A DNA stretch of 64,000 bases from an uncultured Acidimicrobiales bacterium (GTDB lineage: Bacteria; Actinomycetota; Acidimicrobiia; Acidimicrobiales; SZUA-35): contig CALKTH010000075.1 of assembly GCA_937997485.1 (NCBI GenBank), forward strand, positions 1-64,000, written 5' to 3'. Below, one piece after another: positions 29,374 through 38,807 of this stretch (its first letter is position 1; each line of letters opens with the position of its first letter). Position numbers and translations under genes: made by a program. Under the pieces are notes generated by a model. That model did no database searches and was not told the DNA's origin. It worked only from the letters and a program-made list of their open reading frames with translations.

Positions 29374-30456
29374 ACCTTTCAACACACCACCACCGAGCCC
29401 ATCACTGCGGCGACGGCTCGACGTCTTGGGTGTGGCCTTCTTGGAGGTCGACTTCTTCTTCTTTGCTGTCGGCTTCTTGGTGCTCGCCTTCTTGACGGTC
29501 CCTGTCGTCGACCGCTTCGCTGGCGTCTTCTTGGCCCCAGGCTTCTTCGCCGTGGTCTTGCGCTTCGGTGCGGCCTTCGTTGTCTTCGCTGGGGTCCTTG
29601 TTGCCTTCGACTTCTTCGCTGCGGTCTTTCTGGCCGTGGGGCGCTTCTTCGCTGGCACCTTTCGTGCCGAGCGCTTCGCCGTTGAGCGATCTGCCGTTGA
29701 GCGCTTTGCCGTTGAGCGCTTCCCCGCGGCGTTCTTGGCAGAGGAGCCTTTCGTTCCGGTGCCGACCGTTGGAACTGGCCGACCCGAGAGCTCTGCCAAC
29801 ACCACGCCGCTCTGCCCCACGTCCCCGGCCAAGCTTTGCACCTTCGCTCCCGCCGCCGAAAGGTTCTGCTGCAGCTGCTGCAGTCCTGCACCGGCATCGG
29901 AGAGGGCCGAGGCCACCTCGCTGATCTGCTTGCCACCCGCGTGCAGAGTCCGGGCCGCTCCGGCAGCTGGCGAAGTGGAGCTGATGTCGAGACCCGAGAC
30001 CACACTCAACCCCATCAGCTCGCTTCGCTCGACGGACAGGGTCGGTATCGAGATGTCGGCAAGCTCATCCCCCACCCGCTCGAGCAGCCCGGCCACGGAC
30101 CCCAAGTGTTTCTGACAGGCGTCGATGGCGTTGGCTGCCGCACTGGTCATGTCATCGGCATCAAGACCATCGCCTGCGGTGAGAAAGGCGCTCGCCTCGA
30201 CGGCTGCGCCTGCGGCGGTAGCCAGTGCATGACCTGCTCGGCCGAGGATGTCGGGCAGGCGGCCGATGAGATCAATCAGGTCGTCGCCATGCTCCTTGAG
30301 GAAGTCAATGACGCCAAGGAGGTCGTCGCCATGGCTCCCAATGAACGACACCGCTCCCATCAACTCGTCCTTGTTGTCATCGATCAGATCAACGATCCCC
30401 AGCACGCGCTGAAGCTGACCGCCACCGACCGAACTGAGCAGGTCTTCCAGATCCAT
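29368..30456 (-). CDS. Two-part protein: acidic helical N-terminal domain plus Lys/Ala/Thr-rich histone H1-like C-terminal tail
   Basis: KRSTAKRSTADRSTAKRSARKVPAKKRPTARKTAAKKSKATRTPAKTTKAAPKRKTTAKKPGAKK... Confidence 0.75.
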   Translation of the reverse strand: MDLEDLLSSVGGGQLQRVLGIVDLIDDNKDELMGAVSFIGSHGDDLLGVIDFLKEHGDDLIDLIGRLPDILGRAGHALATAAGAAVEASAFLTAGDGLDADDMTSAAANAIDACQKHLGSVAGLLERVGDELADISIPTLSVERSELMGLSVVSGLDISSTSPAAGAARTLHAGGKQISEVASALSDAGAGLQQLQQNLSAAGAKVQSLAGDVGQSGVVLAELSGRPVPTVGTGTKGSSAKNAAGKRSTAKRSTADRSTAKRSARKVPAKKRPTARKTAAKKSKATRTPAKTTKAAPKRKTTAKKPGAKKTPAKRSTTGTVKKASTKKPTAKKKKSTSKKATPKTSSRRRSDGLGGGVLKGR

Positions 30457-30554
30457 GGCCGAGAGTCTTGCACCACACGCCAACGAACTTGAGGTGCTCG
30501 CGCAGCAATGACTGTCTCCGCACCTCCAGAACGGAAGGCGGAGCGACGAACGGT

Positions 30555-31790
30555 CTACACGGGCAGGTTGCCGGTCGCAGCCTTGGTGGTGCCGTGATCC
30601 TTGTAGGCCGCAATGGTTCGCTGGGCGATGCGCATTTGATGGATCTCGTCGGCGCCGTCGGCAAACCGAGCCCAGCGAGCGTGCTGGCTCATGTGGGCCA
30701 GCGGCGTGTCGGTCGAATATCCGAGGGCGCCGTGCACCTGGATCGAACGATCGATGATGCGTCCGAGTGAGTTGGCCACGAAGTGCTTCGCCATCGACAC
30801 CTCACTCTTGAAGTCCTCACCAGCATCGATCTTGGACGCCGCGTGAAGCACCATGAGCTTGCTCTGGTAGAGCTCCATGGCCGAGTCAGCGATCATCCAC
30901 TGCACACCCTGCTTCTCGGCCAAGATCGAGCCGTGGCTGTATCGATCGAGTGAGCGGGCCACCATCATGTCCAGCGCTGTCTCGGCCTGGGCGATCCACC
31001 GCATGCAGTGGGCAAGGCGCGCCGGCCCCAATCGGTATTGACCGAGCATGTGCCCCTGACCTCGACCGCCGAGCATCTGCGTCTCGTGCACCCGGAGATC
31101 CTCGATGAGGATCTCGGAATGCCCGGTTGAGCCGTGCATGGTTTCGATCTGACGGACCTCGTTCCAACCCTCTTGGGGAAGATCGATGATGAAGGCGGTG
31201 TTGGCCGCCTGCGGCAAATCCGGATCGTCCTCAGTGCGAGCGATCAGGATGGCGAACTGCGCACGATTGGCGTTTGAGATGAACCACTTGTGGCCATTGA
31301 TCACCCACTCTTCGCCGTCCTGGTAGGCGTTCGTACGGATCAGCGTGGGGTCGGAGCCAGCAACCTCGGGCTCGGTCATGGCAAAGCACGACCAGGCCCG
31401 CCCTTCGCACAGGGGCTTCAGATACTTCTCCGCTTGCTCGGGCGTGGCCCAGTGCAGGAGCGTGTGCATGTTGCCCTCATCGGGCGCCTGGCAATTCAGA
31501 ACCCAGGGTCCGAGACGAGTCTTCGCCGCCTCCGCCTGCACCATGGCAAGCGCGACGTGTCCGAGCCCCATGCCTCCCCACGCTTCGGGCATGTGGGGCA
31601 TCCACAGTCCTTCGGCGTGCGCCTTCTTCCGGAGGCCCTTCAGCGCCTCGACGTAGGCCGCACGATCCGTCTCGTCGAGCTTCTCTTCGGCAATACGATC
31701 GGCCTCGGGAATGATCACGTCCTCAACGAAGGTGCGGACCCGTTGCCGAATCTCCTCGTGTTCGGGTGAGAGCGTGAAGTCGATAGCCAT
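30555..31790 (-). CDS. Acyl-CoA dehydrogenase family protein
   Basis: CFAMTEPEVAGSDPTLIRT, WVINGHKWFISNANRAQFAIL, IQVHGALGYSTDTPLAHM. Confidence 0.93.
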   Translation of the reverse strand: MAIDFTLSPEHEEIRQRVRTFVEDVIIPEADRIAEEKLDETDRAAYVEALKGLRKKAHAEGLWMPHMPEAWGGMGLGHVALAMVQAEAAKTRLGPWVLNCQAPDEGNMHTLLHWATPEQAEKYLKPLCEGRAWSCFAMTEPEVAGSDPTLIRTNAYQDGEEWVINGHKWFISNANRAQFAILIARTEDDPDLPQAANTAFIIDLPQEGWNEVRQIETMHGSTGHSEILIEDLRVHETQMLGGRGQGHMLGQYRLGPARLAHCMRWIAQAETALDMMVARSLDRYSHGSILAEKQGVQWMIADSAMELYQSKLMVLHAASKIDAGEDFKSEVSMAKHFVANSLGRIIDRSIQVHGALGYSTDTPLAHMSQHARWARFADGADEIHQMRIAQRTIAAYKDHGTTKAATGNLPV

Positions 31791-31868
31791 GGTCTGTTTC
31801 CCCTACGGTCCGGCATTCGGCAGCACTCGTTGCCGCCTCGATCTCACCACACTCGCAGGACTCTCGGC

Positions 31869-32672
31869 ATGCCCACCAATCCCCTTTCTCCTCTCGATGC
31901 CTTCGACTTGACTGGCAAGGTCGCGGTGATCACCGGCGGCAGTCGCGGTCTTGGCCGCGCCATGGCCGAGGCGTATTCAGCCCAGGGCGCCACGGTGGTC
32001 ATCGCCAGCCGCAAGGCCGAGGCGTGCGAGATGGCAGCTGTCGGCATCAGCGAAAAGACCGGCGGGACGGTGCTCGGCCTCGGCTGCCATGTCGGCGATT
32101 GGGACCAGTGCACAAAGCTCGTGCAGCGGGTGATCAGCGAGTTCGGGCGCATCGACGTCTTCGTCAACAACGCCGGTATGTCGCCCCTCTACGAGTCGTT
32201 GGGCACGGTGAGCGAAGCGCTCTTCGACAAGGTCATTGATGTCAACCTGAAAGGTCCGTTCCGCCTCTCTGCCTTGGTCGCCGAACACATGGTGGCGACT
32301 CGCACGGATGACGAACCGAGCGGCTCGATCATCGGCGTGAGCAGCGTGGCCTCAACTCAGCCCTCCAGCGGCGAGATTCCCTATGGCGCAGCCAAGGCGG
32401 GCCTCAACTCGATGATGGTGGGCCTGGCCCACATGTTTGGCCCTCGCGTGCGAGCCAACGTGATCATGCCCGGCCCGTTCCTCACCGACATTTCGAAGGC
32501 CTGGGACATGGACGCGTTCAATGAGAACGCACGAAAGAACATCCCGCTCCGACGTGGTGGCGAGGCCGACGAGATCGTGGGCGCCGCCCTCTACCTCGCC
32601 AGCAATGCCTCGAGCTACACGACGGGCAGCGTCATCAAGGTCGACGGTGCGATGACCTGGGCTGCTGGCTGA
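31869..32672 (+). CDS. SDR family oxidoreductase
   Basis: VAVITGGSRGLGRAMAEAY, YGAAKAGLNSM, GSVIKVDGAMTW. Confidence 0.92.
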   Translation: MPTNPLSPLDAFDLTGKVAVITGGSRGLGRAMAEAYSAQGATVVIASRKAEACEMAAVGISEKTGGTVLGLGCHVGDWDQCTKLVQRVISEFGRIDVFVNNAGMSPLYESLGTVSEALFDKVIDVNLKGPFRLSALVAEHMVATRTDDEPSGSIIGVSSVASTQPSSGEIPYGAAKAGLNSMMVGLAHMFGPRVRANVIMPGPFLTDISKAWDMDAFNENARKNIPLRRGGEADEIVGAALYLASNASSYTTGSVIKVDGAMTWAAG

Positions 32673-32684
32673 GTCACGCGGCCG

Positions 32685-32716
32685 AGCGTGCGAGGGCGAT
32701 CACGGCCTCGCACGCT
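32685..32716. terminator. Bidirectional terminator-like hairpin
   Basis: AGCGTGCGAGG/CCTCGCACGCT perfect 11-bp stem between convergent genes; no clear T-run. Confidence 0.6.
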
Positions 32717-32717
32717 G

Positions 32718-33263
32718 CTAGGCAGCGGCAGACGGGTGCAACTCGACTGGGTAGCCAGCCTTGATCACTTCGACGGTGCCAGCGGGCGTCAGCACTTCAA
32801 CGCGACGCTTGGGCGTCTCCACCAGCGGGCCGTAACCATCAAAGCTCCACTCGCGAATGCCACCGTCGACAACGAGATAGGCATCGCCGTCGAAGCGAAT
32901 CATCGCACCCACGGGCAGCTCGTCGGCTTTGGCAGAGCGCCGAACGGTGCCGGCCTCTCGGAGGTTGCGGTCGATCTGTGCTGTCATGTCACCGTCCGCC
33001 ACCGCCTCGTTCCAGGTCGCCCGAAACTGTTCGAGCGCCTTGCGACGACAGCGGTTGCAGGGACGGAAGCCAGCGGCAAGCGCCGTGGCCTCGTCAAGAA
33101 AGAACAGACGCTCATATCGGCCGTCCTCTTTCTTCCACTTCTCGTCCATCTCGCAGATGATCCAGGACTCGCCGTAGTCACGATTGCCAGTGAACGTGGC
33201 AGCCCGGTGGCCGGGAATCTGGTGGCCGTCCCCGTAGGGATCGATCTGGTTGCGGCGGCGCAT
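32718..33263 (-). CDS. Conserved hypothetical protein with Ada-like Cys motif
   Basis: DEKWKKEDGRYERLFFLDEATALAAGFRPCNRCRRKALEQFRATW. Confidence 0.65.
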   Translation of the reverse strand: MRRRNQIDPYGDGHQIPGHRAATFTGNRDYGESWIICEMDEKWKKEDGRYERLFFLDEATALAAGFRPCNRCRRKALEQFRATWNEAVADGDMTAQIDRNLREAGTVRRSAKADELPVGAMIRFDGDAYLVVDGGIREWSFDGYGPLVETPKRRVEVLTPAGTVEVIKAGYPVELHPSAAA

Positions 33264-33370
33264 CCGGACAGTCTGCCCCTGATTGCCGCCTGAACTCCTC
33301 CGATTTCATGGGATCGAAGCTTTCGGCACCACCCCGGGCCAGCGGCGCGAGCTCCCGTTGCCTCACCCGG

Positions 33371-34087
33371 TCAGTTGCCGAGGAAGAACCCGCACACTTC
33401 CCAGTCTCCGTTCTTCACCAGCTCGATCGTGACCGGAACCGGGCTGCCATCGAGTTCGATCGTCCCGCTGACGGTTCCTCGAGTCACGCCGTTGGAGCTG
33501 TTGATGCTGCTGTTGTTCAGGTTGTAGTCGGTGATGTCGGCGCCGCCGAGCACACCAGCGAGCTCTTCTTGGCTGAAGTCCCGACAACTCTCGTCGAAGG
33601 CTTCGTAGGCCGCTGGGATGTTGCCTTCGTCGAGCAACGCGATGAACTCGTTGCCCGCGTCAGCTGCCCCGGTGACGGCGCCGAACACGAAGAACACACA
33701 ACCTCCGATGCCCACCACGAAGAACCCGAGAATGCCAAGAACGATCCAGAGCCCTTTGCCCCGCTTCTTGGCCGGCGGTGGCGCCATCGGGGCGCCGTAC
33801 TGAGGCCCACCGGCCATCGCTGGCGGCGGACCACCCACCGCTGGCGGTGGATACTGCTGAGCCGGAGGCTGGTACGGCGGTGGCGCAGCGGCAGCCGGAG
33901 GCTGATGTGGGAGCGGGACAGAAGCACCGGGTGGGGTTGGGGCGCCGGGGGGCTGAAAGGGCGTCGCCGCTGCCGGAGGTGGGGTCGGCGCGGCCGGAGG
34001 AACCTGCCCCGGCATCTGCGGTGGCTGAGGCGCGGTCGGATTCTGCGGTTCCTCGGGCTGGCTCAGATCGGACAGGTCATCGGTCAT
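33371..34087 (-). CDS. Proline-rich membrane protein with DUF4878-like C-terminal domain
   Basis: Pro-rich N-terminus, TM GLWIVLGILGFFVVGIGGCVFFVF, then EFIALLDEGNIPAAYEAFDESCRD. Confidence 0.65.
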   Translation of the reverse strand: MTDDLSDLSQPEEPQNPTAPQPPQMPGQVPPAAPTPPPAAATPFQPPGAPTPPGASVPLPHQPPAAAAPPPYQPPAQQYPPPAVGGPPPAMAGGPQYGAPMAPPPAKKRGKGLWIVLGILGFFVVGIGGCVFFVFGAVTGAADAGNEFIALLDEGNIPAAYEAFDESCRDFSQEELAGVLGGADITDYNLNNSSINSSNGVTRGTVSGTIELDGSPVPVTIELVKNGDWEVCGFFLGN

Positions 34088-34219
34088 CGCGCTTCCTTAC
34101 GCTCGGCTGAAACGATCGTGTCACGGAGTGCACGACCTCACCGTGATCTGGGACACACAAGTGCAGGATCGACCACACCAGCCGATCGCGCCCCCACCCG
34201 CTTCTGGGAACCGGACAGA

Positions 34220-35938
34220 TCACAGCACGGTGATCGTTCCCGCCGTTCCGTCGACCTCGACTTCCATCCCCGTTGTCAGCTTCTCGGTGGCGCCCTCCAC
34301 AGCGATCACGCACGGGATCCCGAGTTCGCGGGCCACGATCACGGCGTGCGACATCAGCGCTCCCACGTTCACCACGACGGCGGCGGCGGGAAGGAACAAC
34401 GGCGTCCACGACGGATCCGTGAGCGGAGCGACGAGCACTTCGTCCGGTTCGAAGTCGTGGGCTTCGGCCGGGTCGAGCACCACACGAACGTTGCCTCGAG
34501 CCACGCCGCTACAGCCGGCATTGCCGGTCAGAACATCGCCCGTGACCGCCTTGACCACGTCGGCCGTTTGTTGCGCCTCGAGGTCTTCGATCGTCAGCAC
34601 CTCGGATTGGCTCGCAATGAAGAAAGGCGGCTCCACGGCAGAGAAGCGAGCGTGCAAAGCCGATCGCTCGGCGATGGTTGCGGCCATCGACGACGGGTCG
34701 TTCAGATATTGCCGGAGCTCGGTCTTCGGGTAGAGGAGCGCAACCGCCACCGGGTCGGCAACGCCACCCCGCTCGGCGCCACGACGGACGAGCTCTCGAT
34801 AGACCTGCTTGACCGGCAGCATGATCCGCACCGCACGATCGCGAGTCGCTTCGCGGGCCTGCGACCAGAACGGAACCGCTTTGATGGCCTTGTCGAAGTT
34901 GCCCTTGTCGAGGAAGTTGAGATGGGGTCGGACCTTGGCAATAGCGGCCTGACGGTTGGCATCGTCGTCGCCCAAACGTGTCGAGGGCGAGAGGTCGTGA
35001 CCGGCCTTACGCATCGTGTCGATGGCGAGCAGCGCCAGCTCGGGCGTGTTGTCCCACGTGCGGCTCGAGATCTCCCAGTCGTTCGGACCGCGCTGGCCGT
35101 GATCGGCAATGAACGAGGCGAAGGCGGTGCGGAACTCTTCTCCGGCCGGAAGATCGGCAATGCGGTCGAGGAGCCCATCAACGCCTTCATCGAAGGCAGC
35201 GCTCATGTCCGGATTGTCCCGAACTCGTTCGGCGATGGCGTACAGATCTTGGGAGTACTGGGCAGAGCGCACGCCGCCCGCTGCACCCACCAGGTGCGTG
35301 ACCAGACCCGGCTCACCGGCCGCAGCGCTGGCGTCAGCCAGCACACCAGACACGATGGCGGCGATCGCAGTGGTCTTCATGTGATTGGCGAAGACCGGCT
35401 CGAACGAAGCGGGGAACGAGAACAGGTAGCGAAGAAGCTCTTCGTCTGGCGCATCGAGTGCGGGGCGTCGGGCCTCGAATGCGGCGGTACGGGTGAAGCT
35501 GTCCTCCACGATCGGAGGCAGCTCCTTCGTTCCGAGGGCACTGAGCACGGTCTTGAGAATTCGCAGTGAGGACCCAATGCTCTTGTCTCCCTTGCGCGGC
35601 TCATAGGGAGGTGGGTTGCCCTCGCCGAAGAAGGAAACGTCGATGGCCTCAGCCGATGAGCCGGGGGCCCGCACACCCATCATCCGGAGGAACGAGAGGT
35701 TGAGGTACGCGTACCCGCCGTAGAGGCCGATGATGACGGGGTCGTCGGTCGTGAAGTCGCCCTTGGACATGATGCCGAGATCGTCGTATGCCGAGCGCCA
35801 GGCTCGCTCGGCTGGAATGACACCGAGCTCGTACCCGAGCGCCGTCAACACCTCTGGGAACACCTCGCCAATGTTGCCTCGGGTGTTGATCGGCCACCGA
35901 TCGTCAATCTTTCCTTCGATGATCCAGGGGGTTCCCAC
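34220..35938 (-). CDS. PEP-utilising-enzyme mobile (phospho-His) domain protein lacking an N-terminal ATP-grasp domain
   Basis: C-terminal GVARGNVRVVLDP...DEVLVAPLTDPSWTPLFLPAAAVVVNVGALMSHAVIVARELGIPCVI; GTG start at 35938. Confidence 0.82.
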   Translation of the reverse strand: MGTPWIIEGKIDDRWPINTRGNIGEVFPEVLTALGYELGVIPAERAWRSAYDDLGIMSKGDFTTDDPVIIGLYGGYAYLNLSFLRMMGVRAPGSSAEAIDVSFFGEGNPPPYEPRKGDKSIGSSLRILKTVLSALGTKELPPIVEDSFTRTAAFEARRPALDAPDEELLRYLFSFPASFEPVFANHMKTTAIAAIVSGVLADASAAAGEPGLVTHLVGAAGGVRSAQYSQDLYAIAERVRDNPDMSAAFDEGVDGLLDRIADLPAGEEFRTAFASFIADHGQRGPNDWEISSRTWDNTPELALLAIDTMRKAGHDLSPSTRLGDDDANRQAAIAKVRPHLNFLDKGNFDKAIKAVPFWSQAREATRDRAVRIMLPVKQVYRELVRRGAERGGVADPVAVALLYPKTELRQYLNDPSSMAATIAERSALHARFSAVEPPFFIASQSEVLTIEDLEAQQTADVVKAVTGDVLTGNAGCSGVARGNVRVVLDPAEAHDFEPDEVLVAPLTDPSWTPLFLPAAAVVVNVGALMSHAVIVARELGIPCVIAVEGATEKLTTGMEVEVDGTAGTITVL

Positions 35939-36027
35939 GTGCGTTGCTCCTCGGTCGTGCTGATCAGCCCTGCTGGCGGCAGCGCCAGGCCGTTCTCTAG
36001 CGAAGCGGCGGCGACACTTTGGCACAG

Positions 36028-37290
36028 TCAGTTGCGTTGCACCGAGGCGACACCATCGGGCCGGGCATCGGCAAAACGGTCGATGGATCGAAGGGCCGGG
36101 AAGAACAGACAGAATCCGGCCACGACCACGAGCGTGCCCGCTCCGCCGAACACCACGGCGCCAGCCAGGCCGAACCACGCCGCCGTCACGCCGCTCTCGA
36201 ATGCACCGAGTTCGTTGCTGGCGCCGATGAAGACACTCTCGAGCGCCAGCACCCGGCCCCGCATGTTCTCCGGCGTCGCCAACGGCACGAGGGTGGCCCG
36301 GATGAACACACTCACGCTGTCGGATCCACCGAGCACGAGCACAGCGATGAATGCGACAACGAAGTTGCGAGTCAGGCCGAGCACGATGGTGGCGGCACCG
36401 AAGATGCCCACGGCCACCATGAGCACCGGCCCCACCCGTCGGGTCAAGGGTCGGGCGGCGAGTACGAGGGTGACCGAGGCCGCTCCGATGCCAGTCGCTG
36501 CCCGCAACCAGCCAACACCAACGGGGCCAACTCCAAGCCGTTTCTCGGCGATGGCCGGCAGCAAAGCAACGGCGCCGCCGAGCAGCACGGCGAACAGGTC
36601 GAGCAGGATGGCTCCACCAACGACCGGCGCATTGCGGACGAAACGCAGGCCCTCAGCCGCATCCCGAATGGCCTGTCTGGGTCCGGGTTTGCCAGTCAGG
36701 AGCCTCTCGACTCCTGACGACGGCAGGGCCAACAGCATCACGACTGAGACGGCGAAGAACCCAGCCAGCACAAGGAACGGCAGCGGACGCGACCACGCGT
36801 AGAGAAAGCTGAAGAGGACGGGCCCAACGATCGCGCCCGCCTGCCACGACGCTGAGCTGAGGGCCACCACTCGCTCCCGCGAATCCTCCGGAGCCATGTC
36901 GATGGGGAGCGCTCGAGACGCCGGGGTTTGGAATGCCCGCACGATCCCGTAGCCGAACATGATGAGGTAGATCGGCCAGGATGCGGTGGGATCGGTCCGC
37001 ACATAGAGGAACATCAGCAGCGACACCACAACGAAGCCGAGGGCGCCGAAGGCGGTGAGGCGGCGGCGGTCGAACCGGTCGGCGATCGTGCCCGAGAACG
37101 GTGCAAGCACGAACGTGGGGAAGAACTCGGCCAACCCGATCAGACCCAGGCTGAGCTCTTCACCGGTGATATCGAAGATCTGCAGGCCGACAACCGTGAT
37201 CAGCCCTCCGTTTGCCGATCGTTCAACCAGACGGCTCCCGAGAAGTGACCAAATACGCCCGGGCAGCGGAGCGACTTGGCTCACGCTCAT
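36028..37290 (-). CDS. MFS transporter (MFS_3/enterobactin-exporter-like)
   Basis: GLAEFFPTFVLAPFSGTIADRFDRRRLTAFGALGF. Confidence 0.85.
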   Translation of the reverse strand: MSVSQVAPLPGRIWSLLGSRLVERSANGGLITVVGLQIFDITGEELSLGLIGLAEFFPTFVLAPFSGTIADRFDRRRLTAFGALGFVVVSLLMFLYVRTDPTASWPIYLIMFGYGIVRAFQTPASRALPIDMAPEDSRERVVALSSASWQAGAIVGPVLFSFLYAWSRPLPFLVLAGFFAVSVVMLLALPSSGVERLLTGKPGPRQAIRDAAEGLRFVRNAPVVGGAILLDLFAVLLGGAVALLPAIAEKRLGVGPVGVGWLRAATGIGAASVTLVLAARPLTRRVGPVLMVAVGIFGAATIVLGLTRNFVVAFIAVLVLGGSDSVSVFIRATLVPLATPENMRGRVLALESVFIGASNELGAFESGVTAAWFGLAGAVVFGGAGTLVVVAGFCLFFPALRSIDRFADARPDGVASVQRN

Positions 37291-37303
37291 TCAGCCAGCG
37301 AGC

Positions 37304-38173
37304 TCAACTGCCAGGACCGGCAATGAGCACGTTGCGCATCGTTCCAATGCCCTCGATCGTGCTCTCGAGCACCTGACCTGGCTTCAGGAATCGACGAGGG
37401 TCACGGGCCACACCGACCCCAGAAGGCGTGCCGGTGAAGATCACATCGCCGGGCTGCAGGGTCAGAACCGAAGACAGGTGAGCAAGAAGATTCGGGATGT
37501 CGAACACGAGATCGTTGGTTCGGCTGTCCTGCACCGTTTCGGCGTCGAGCACGCATGAGATGGACAGGTCTGCCGGGTCCTCGAACTCATCGAGGGTCAC
37601 GAGCACCGGACCCATTGGCCCGTATCCGCGGCGAGACTTTCCAAGAGAGAATTGGGCTCCGCCGGAGCGTTGCAGCACACGATCGGAGATGTCCTGACCC
37701 ACGGTGAATCCAGCAATGTGATCCCAGGCCTCAGCCTCGGACACGTGATCGGCCTGGGTGCCGATGACAACAACGAGTTCGACTTCCCAGTCGGCGGTCT
37801 CCACATCGATCACGATCTCGTCGAAAGGACCGGCGAGGCTCGAGGGATACTTCGTGAACGTCGCTGGTGTGGCGGGCAAGGTCGAGCCGGTCTCGGCGGC
37901 ATGCGCCTTGTAGTTGAGTCCGATGGCGAAGACCTGGCGCGGCGTTCCCACCGGGTTGCCCAGTGATGCCTGCGCGATCGGCTCCGCATTCATGAGATCG
38001 AGGTCCTCGGCCCAGGCCGAGAATGCCTGCCAGTCCTGTAGGACGGCTTGGGGGTCTGGCCCGAACCGTCCGCCGGATGCGCTGGCCACGTCGAGGCCGG
38101 CCATCCCGCCATCTGAGGCACCAGCACCGGTGACCACGATCGTTGCTCGGCCATCGAGGTTCGCAAGCTTCAT
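37304..38173 (-). CDS. Fumarylacetoacetate hydrolase family protein
   Basis: VFAIGLNYKAHAAETGSTLPATPATFTKYPSSLAGPFDEIV ... GDVIFTGTPSGVGVARDPRRFLKPG. Confidence 0.93.
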   Translation of the reverse strand: MKLANLDGRATIVVTGAGASDGGMAGLDVASASGGRFGPDPQAVLQDWQAFSAWAEDLDLMNAEPIAQASLGNPVGTPRQVFAIGLNYKAHAAETGSTLPATPATFTKYPSSLAGPFDEIVIDVETADWEVELVVVIGTQADHVSEAEAWDHIAGFTVGQDISDRVLQRSGGAQFSLGKSRRGYGPMGPVLVTLDEFEDPADLSISCVLDAETVQDSRTNDLVFDIPNLLAHLSSVLTLQPGDVIFTGTPSGVGVARDPRRFLKPGQVLESTIEGIGTMRNVLIAGPGS

Positions 38174-38185
38174 GTGGAGGTTGTA

Positions 38186-38668
38186 CTAGAGGACCGTCTC
38201 TCCGTACATCTCGCCGAGCGGGTCAGAGATCAGTTCGAGTCGCTCGTTGTCGGGCCCCAAGAAGTACATCGAGGTGCCGCCTTCGAGATGAAGCTCGATC
38301 CCGGCGGCGATCAACCGCTCACGAATCTCCTCCCACCGGTCGCGATCCATGGAGATCGCCAGGTGGTGCAAGCCGCCAAGCACCTCGGCATAGGTGCCGA
38401 GATCGAGCCCAGGGAAGTCGAAGAACGCGAGGGCGTTTCCGTTGCCGATGTCGAAAAAGAAATGCGTCGAGCCCTGGTAGTCCCGATTCTCGAAGAGCTC
38501 GGTCAAGGGGAAGCCGAGAAGGTCCTGATAGAACCGAACCGTCCGTTCCACATCAGTAGACAACAGGGCGATGTGGTGCACGCCTCGGGCACTGGACGCT
38601 GGGCGTGCGTCAGCGTCGACGAGATGTTCCCGTCGCATTCGCTCCCAGTCTTCGGTTCGATCCATATC
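38186..38668 (-). CDS. VOC family (glyoxalase-like) protein
   Basis: VHHIALLSTDVERTVRFYQDLLGFPLTELFENRDYQGSTHFFFDIGNGNALAFFDFP. Confidence 0.85.
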   Translation of the reverse strand, partial: DMDRTEDWERMRREHLVDADARPASSARGVHHIALLSTDVERTVRFYQDLLGFPLTELFENRDYQGSTHFFFDIGNGNALAFFDFPGLDLGTYAEVLGGLHHLAISMDRDRWEEIRERLIAAGIELHLEGGTSMYFLGPDNERLELISDPLGEMYGETVL

Positions 38669-38807
38669 TGCTCCATGCGGCACCGCAAGCTCCTGACGTC
38701 GTTCGTTCCCAAACGCTTCAAATTTGAAGAGTATTCCAGTCCGGACCACGGAGCGAGCCGAGGAGCAAACGCTGCGAGCGCATCGCGAGCGACGAGCAGG
38801 CCGCCAG

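Noticed and set aside
33308-35569. 753-aa plus-strand ORF
   Set aside because: Antisense shadow of the Pro-rich protein and PEP-utilising-domain gene; Arg/Gly/His-rich translation with no domain
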